Below, in pieces: positions 63,390 through 64,000 of a DNA stretch of 64,000 nucleotides (within the stretch, counting starts at the first letter, position 1; the number at the start of each line of letters is the position of its first letter). The notes beneath the pieces are model-generated. The model searched no databases. It saw nothing but the letters and a program-made list of their open reading frames with translations, and had not been told where the DNA came from. The DNA comes from SIG351 sp045627045 (GTDB lineage: Bacteria; Bacillota; Clostridia; HGM11327). The stretch is taken from assembly GCA_045627045.1 (NCBI GenBank), contig JAZQMY010000054.1, positions 19,991 through 83,990 on the forward strand, in the 5' to 3' direction. The position numbers and the translations under genes were made by a program.

Positions 63390-63433
63390 GGCATAAAAAC
63401 ACAAGAAATACCAACCAAAATGACAAAATCCTA

Positions 63434-63462
63434 TTGACTTTTGTGTTGATTTGTGATAGAAT
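63434..63462 (+). promoter_or_regulatory. promoter of the aldolase gene
   Basis: TTGACT (63434-63439), 17-base spacer and TAGAAT (63457-63462). A leader hairpin (GTCAAAA...TTTTGAC, 63469-63498) follows. Confidence 0.7.
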
Positions 63463-63552
63463 TATATTGTCAAAAAAGGCGTATATTGCCCTTTTGACGT
63501 TATAAATAAAAAGAAAAAATCAGTATTATTTACCGAAAAGGAGAATAAAAAA

Positions 63553-64000
63553 ATGGCTTCAGAATATGAAATCAAAAAAGAGATCTGTGAAATCGGTAGG
63601 CGTATATACAACAGATGCATGGTTGCCGCAAATGATGGCAACATCTCTGTAAAGCTTAACGATAACGAATTCCTCTGCACACCGACAGGCGTATCAAAGG
63701 GCTTCATGACACCCGAATACATCTGCAAGGTTGACGCTGAGGGTAAGGTTATCCAGGCATATGAGGGCTTCAAGCCTTCTTCTGAGATCAAGATGCACAT
63801 GAGAGTTTATAAGGAAAGACCTGACGTAAAGGCAGTTGTTCATGCTCACCCTATGTATGCAACGAGCTTTGCTATTGCAGGCATCCCGCTTACGGAACCC
63901 ATCATGCCGGAAGCAGTGATCGCACTCGGCTGTGTTCCGATAGCTGAATACGGTACGCCTTCAACGGAAGAGATCCCGGATGCAGTTTCAAAGTATCTCC
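63553..64000 (+). CDS. fucA: class II aldolase (L-fuculose phosphate type), N-terminal part
   Basis: The first 149 codons of a zinc aldolase that splits fuculose-1-P or rhamnulose-1-P into DHAP and lactaldehyde. Motifs visible are AANDGNIS, TPTGVSKG, and PSSEIKMHM with VVHAHP, which holds two zinc-binding His. Lactaldehyde reduced to propanediol would feed the dehydratase at the start of this cluster. The gene runs off the right edge. ATG with AAGGAG; own promoter upstream. Confidence 0.88.
   Translation, partial: MASEYEIKKEICEIGRRIYNRCMVAANDGNISVKLNDNEFLCTPTGVSKGFMTPEYICKVDAEGKVIQAYEGFKPSSEIKMHMRVYKERPDVKAVVHAHPMYATSFAIAGIPLTEPIMPEAVIALGCVPIAEYGTPSTEEIPDAVSKYL

Overview
The window looks like chromosomal DNA from a spore-forming member of the Clostridia, probably a gut Oscillospiraceae/Ruminococcaceae-type lineage. 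The reasons are: about mid-40s % G+C by eye; sporulation genes (yunB, gerW/ytfJ with ytfI, a SpoVB-type flippase); Gram-positive-type ParE/ParC; strong AGGAGG-like ribosome sites with several TTG and GTG starts; a glycyl-radical-enzyme microcompartment locus; and enzymes for host or plant glycans. The species cannot be named from the sequence alone. I saw no rRNA, tRNA, CRISPR array, insertion sequence or prophage.

Layout. Positions 1-10141 (minus strand) hold the replication-initiation neighbourhood: the first codons of dnaN, dnaA, mnmA, cysK, an ABC-F ATPase, and a type IIA topoisomerase pair (parC, parE). A perfect 16-bp parS centromere site lies just upstream of parE. Positions 10415-14033 (plus) carry two overlapping MutS-like ATPase genes and yunB. 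Positions 14091-25242 carry carbohydrate-related genes: a SASA-type esterase, an SDR, nagA, a 1017-residue GH106-like glycosidase, an orphan lipoprotein and an alpha/beta hydrolase. They end with a dicarboxylate symporter that has an extra N-terminal domain. Positions 25457-30673 hold an acetyltransferase, two sugar isomerase-like genes and the spore genes.

Positions 30674-32812 form an AT-rich accessory-looking pocket: a Cys-rich tandem-repeat lipoprotein and a small XRE regulator. Positions 32813-37570 are a polyamine operon (xre-cupin regulator, potA, potB, potC, potD) with a near-consensus promoter and two matching palindromes. Positions 37721-44080 are a metabolic and repair operon: MBL hydrolase, polA, an in-frame coaE-ahcY fusion and mtaD. 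Positions 44221-47580 are a two-component system followed by a trigger-factor-like lipoprotein. Positions 47830-52440 hold a TIM-barrel isomerase, a Gfo/Idh/MocA oxidoreductase, a PlsC-zinc ribbon protein and a GltS-like carrier. Positions 52519-57410 (minus) are a signalling operon: a membrane SpoIIE-type phosphatase fused to an RsbW-like kinase, an SpoT-like HD hydrolase, a STAS-kinase fusion and a lone STAS protein. Positions 57572-59022 are a CaCA antiporter under a yybP-ykoY (manganese) riboswitch. From 59126 to the end is a microcompartment operon: a B12-independent diol dehydratase, its activase, an EutS/PduU-like shell protein, an EutP-like GTPase and the start of a class II (fuculose-type) aldolase.

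How they fit together. The left end is replication and segregation machinery. The glycan genes and the terminal microcompartment fit a fermenter that releases deoxysugars (rhamnose, fucose), cleaves the phosphorylated ketose, and dehydrates 1,2-propanediol inside a shell. The two most unusual items are the coaE-ahcY fusion next to an SAH/MTA deaminase, and the sigma-less partner-switching operon.
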